This document shows, piece by piece, positions 50,989 to 51,508 of a DNA stretch of 51,508 nt. The position numbers were made by a program, and so were the translations under genes. The notes below the pieces were generated by a model. It was not told where the DNA came from and did no database searches. It saw only the letters and a program-made list of their open reading frames with translations. Every line of letters begins with the position of its first letter. Position 1 is the stretch's first letter. This DNA comes from Clostridiales bacterium (GTDB lineage: Bacteria; Bacillota; Clostridia; Christensenellales; Borkfalkiaceae). The DNA lies in assembly GCA_015055735.1 (NCBI GenBank), contig SVHP01000002.1, positions 1-51,508 of the forward strand. Direction: 5' to 3'.

Positions 50989-51508
50989 ATGAAGAAACGC
51001 GTTCAACTTCACGCAAAAGACGTGATGTGCTATCAAGAAAATGAAGAATATTACTTAAACCGCTTTCCGAAACGAGCTAAAACGGAAGGCATGGTTTACT
51101 ATTTTCAAAAGATAGACGGCGTTATTATTAAAACAGAAATAACCATTGAACAGTGGAAAGAGCTGTACCTGTTCAACAAGCGGTTATATAGAAGCAACCT
51201 TAAACATTATGACGATAGATATTTTGCACGTTTCTCTATCTATCAAGACGAAGATGGCGATGAAGCCGACCCGATGGAATATCAAGCCGATATGGAAAGT
51301 TTTTATACCGAAGCAAACGCTTGCGAAAGATTAGACTTGCAAAATGTTATAAGGAGATTAACCGAAGAGCAACAAGATATTTATACGCTTTCATACATAC
51401 AAGACTTTACGCAAGAAGAAATCGCCAAAACGTTAAATTTAGAGCAATACCAAGTGAGCCGTATATTAAAGGAACTTGACGAAATTATTTATACAGCAAA
51501 GTTAGACG
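50989..51508 (+). CDS. Sigma-70 region 4-like regulator (partial, runs off the window)
   Basis: At least 173 residues, open at the right edge. The N-terminal part (about 1-120) is charged and not recognised. The C-terminal part visible (RLTEEQQDIYTLSYIQDFTQ then EEIAKTLNLEQYQVSRILKEL) matches sigma-70 region 4 helix-turn-helix as in ECF-like and conjugative-element sigma proteins. AAGGTG lies 8 nt before the ATG. It is divergent from abiE. Such proteins are typical of integrative elements, suggesting that one continues beyond 51508. Confidence 0.7.
   Translation, partial: MKKRVQLHAKDVMCYQENEEYYLNRFPKRAKTEGMVYYFQKIDGVIIKTEITIEQWKELYLFNKRLYRSNLKHYDDRYFARFSIYQDEDGDEADPMEYQADMESFYTEANACERLDLQNVIRRLTEEQQDIYTLSYIQDFTQEEIAKTLNLEQYQVSRILKELDEIIYTAKLD

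Overview
The window reads as a chromosomal segment of a low-GC, Gram-positive-type bacterium, most likely an uncultured member of the Clostridia (Bacillota). The evidence is gene content and order: parA-parB with parS sites, the sporulation-associated YyaC and YlmC/YmxH proteins, greA-lysS, tmk-holB-ricT followed by trmN6-rsmI, DUF1540 and DUF378 proteins, and strong AGGAGG-type ribosome binding sites. The species cannot be named from the sequence alone.

Layout. 1-5.7 kb: the 3' end of an unidentified structured RNA, pepV-type dipeptidase (-), radC (+), gltX (+), yyaC (-) and a CvpA-like membrane protein (+). 5.7-7.8 kb: about 2.1 kb of AT-rich sequence without a believable gene. It carries three parS sites, a cluster of DnaA-box-like 9-mers and a local change in G/C strand bias, so it is a candidate replication origin or centromere region. 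7.8-13.8 kb: ftsH, parA-parB, and an NfeD/band-7 membrane pair. 13.9-22.0 kb: a DUF2156-GNAT fusion, small hypotheticals, an Lrp regulator with an aminotransferase, UDP-galactopyranose mutase, an MprF-type flippase-like protein and a diacylglycerol-type glucosyltransferase (envelope functions). 22-32 kb: a hairpin-array element, rplI, DUF1540, greA-lysS, an unknown membrane-anchored protein, tmk-holB-ricT, ferredoxin, trmN6-rsmI, then a compact locus that looks like a type I toxin-antitoxin with convergent promoters. 32-41.4 kb: AllA-like cupin, dut, two tandem MFS transporters, an SLC13/ArsB-type permease, a PRC-barrel protein with a Cys-Pro-Pro tail, an EF-G2 paralogue and a PfkB-family sugar kinase. 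A MITE-like dispersed repeat occurs three times (25.7, 29.9 and 40.2 kb).

41.6-51.5 kb is an accessory island. Two consecutive minus-strand operons lie there. The first in transcription order is AbiEi antitoxin - AbiEii toxin - a 246-residue protein with a HEPN-like R-X4-H motif - a 914-residue protein with RNA polymerase sigma-region-4-like and alpha-CTD-like segments. Its promoter is overlapped by a palindromic operator. The second has its own consensus promoter and encodes a 73-residue protein - a GHKL/MORC-like ATPase - a 294-residue unknown - a DUF6339-like protein - a previously unlisted 42-residue single-pass membrane peptide. All junctions in the second operon overlap or are tightly spaced. 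A divergent, truncated sigma-like regulator at the window edge suggests that a mobile element continues to the right. I regard the GHKL cassette, with the HEPN/sigma-like module upstream, as the best candidate for an undescribed (probably anti-phage) system.

Start codons were moved from the longest reading frame wherever a ribosome binding site decided the matter. No tRNA, rRNA, CRISPR array or complete transposase was seen.
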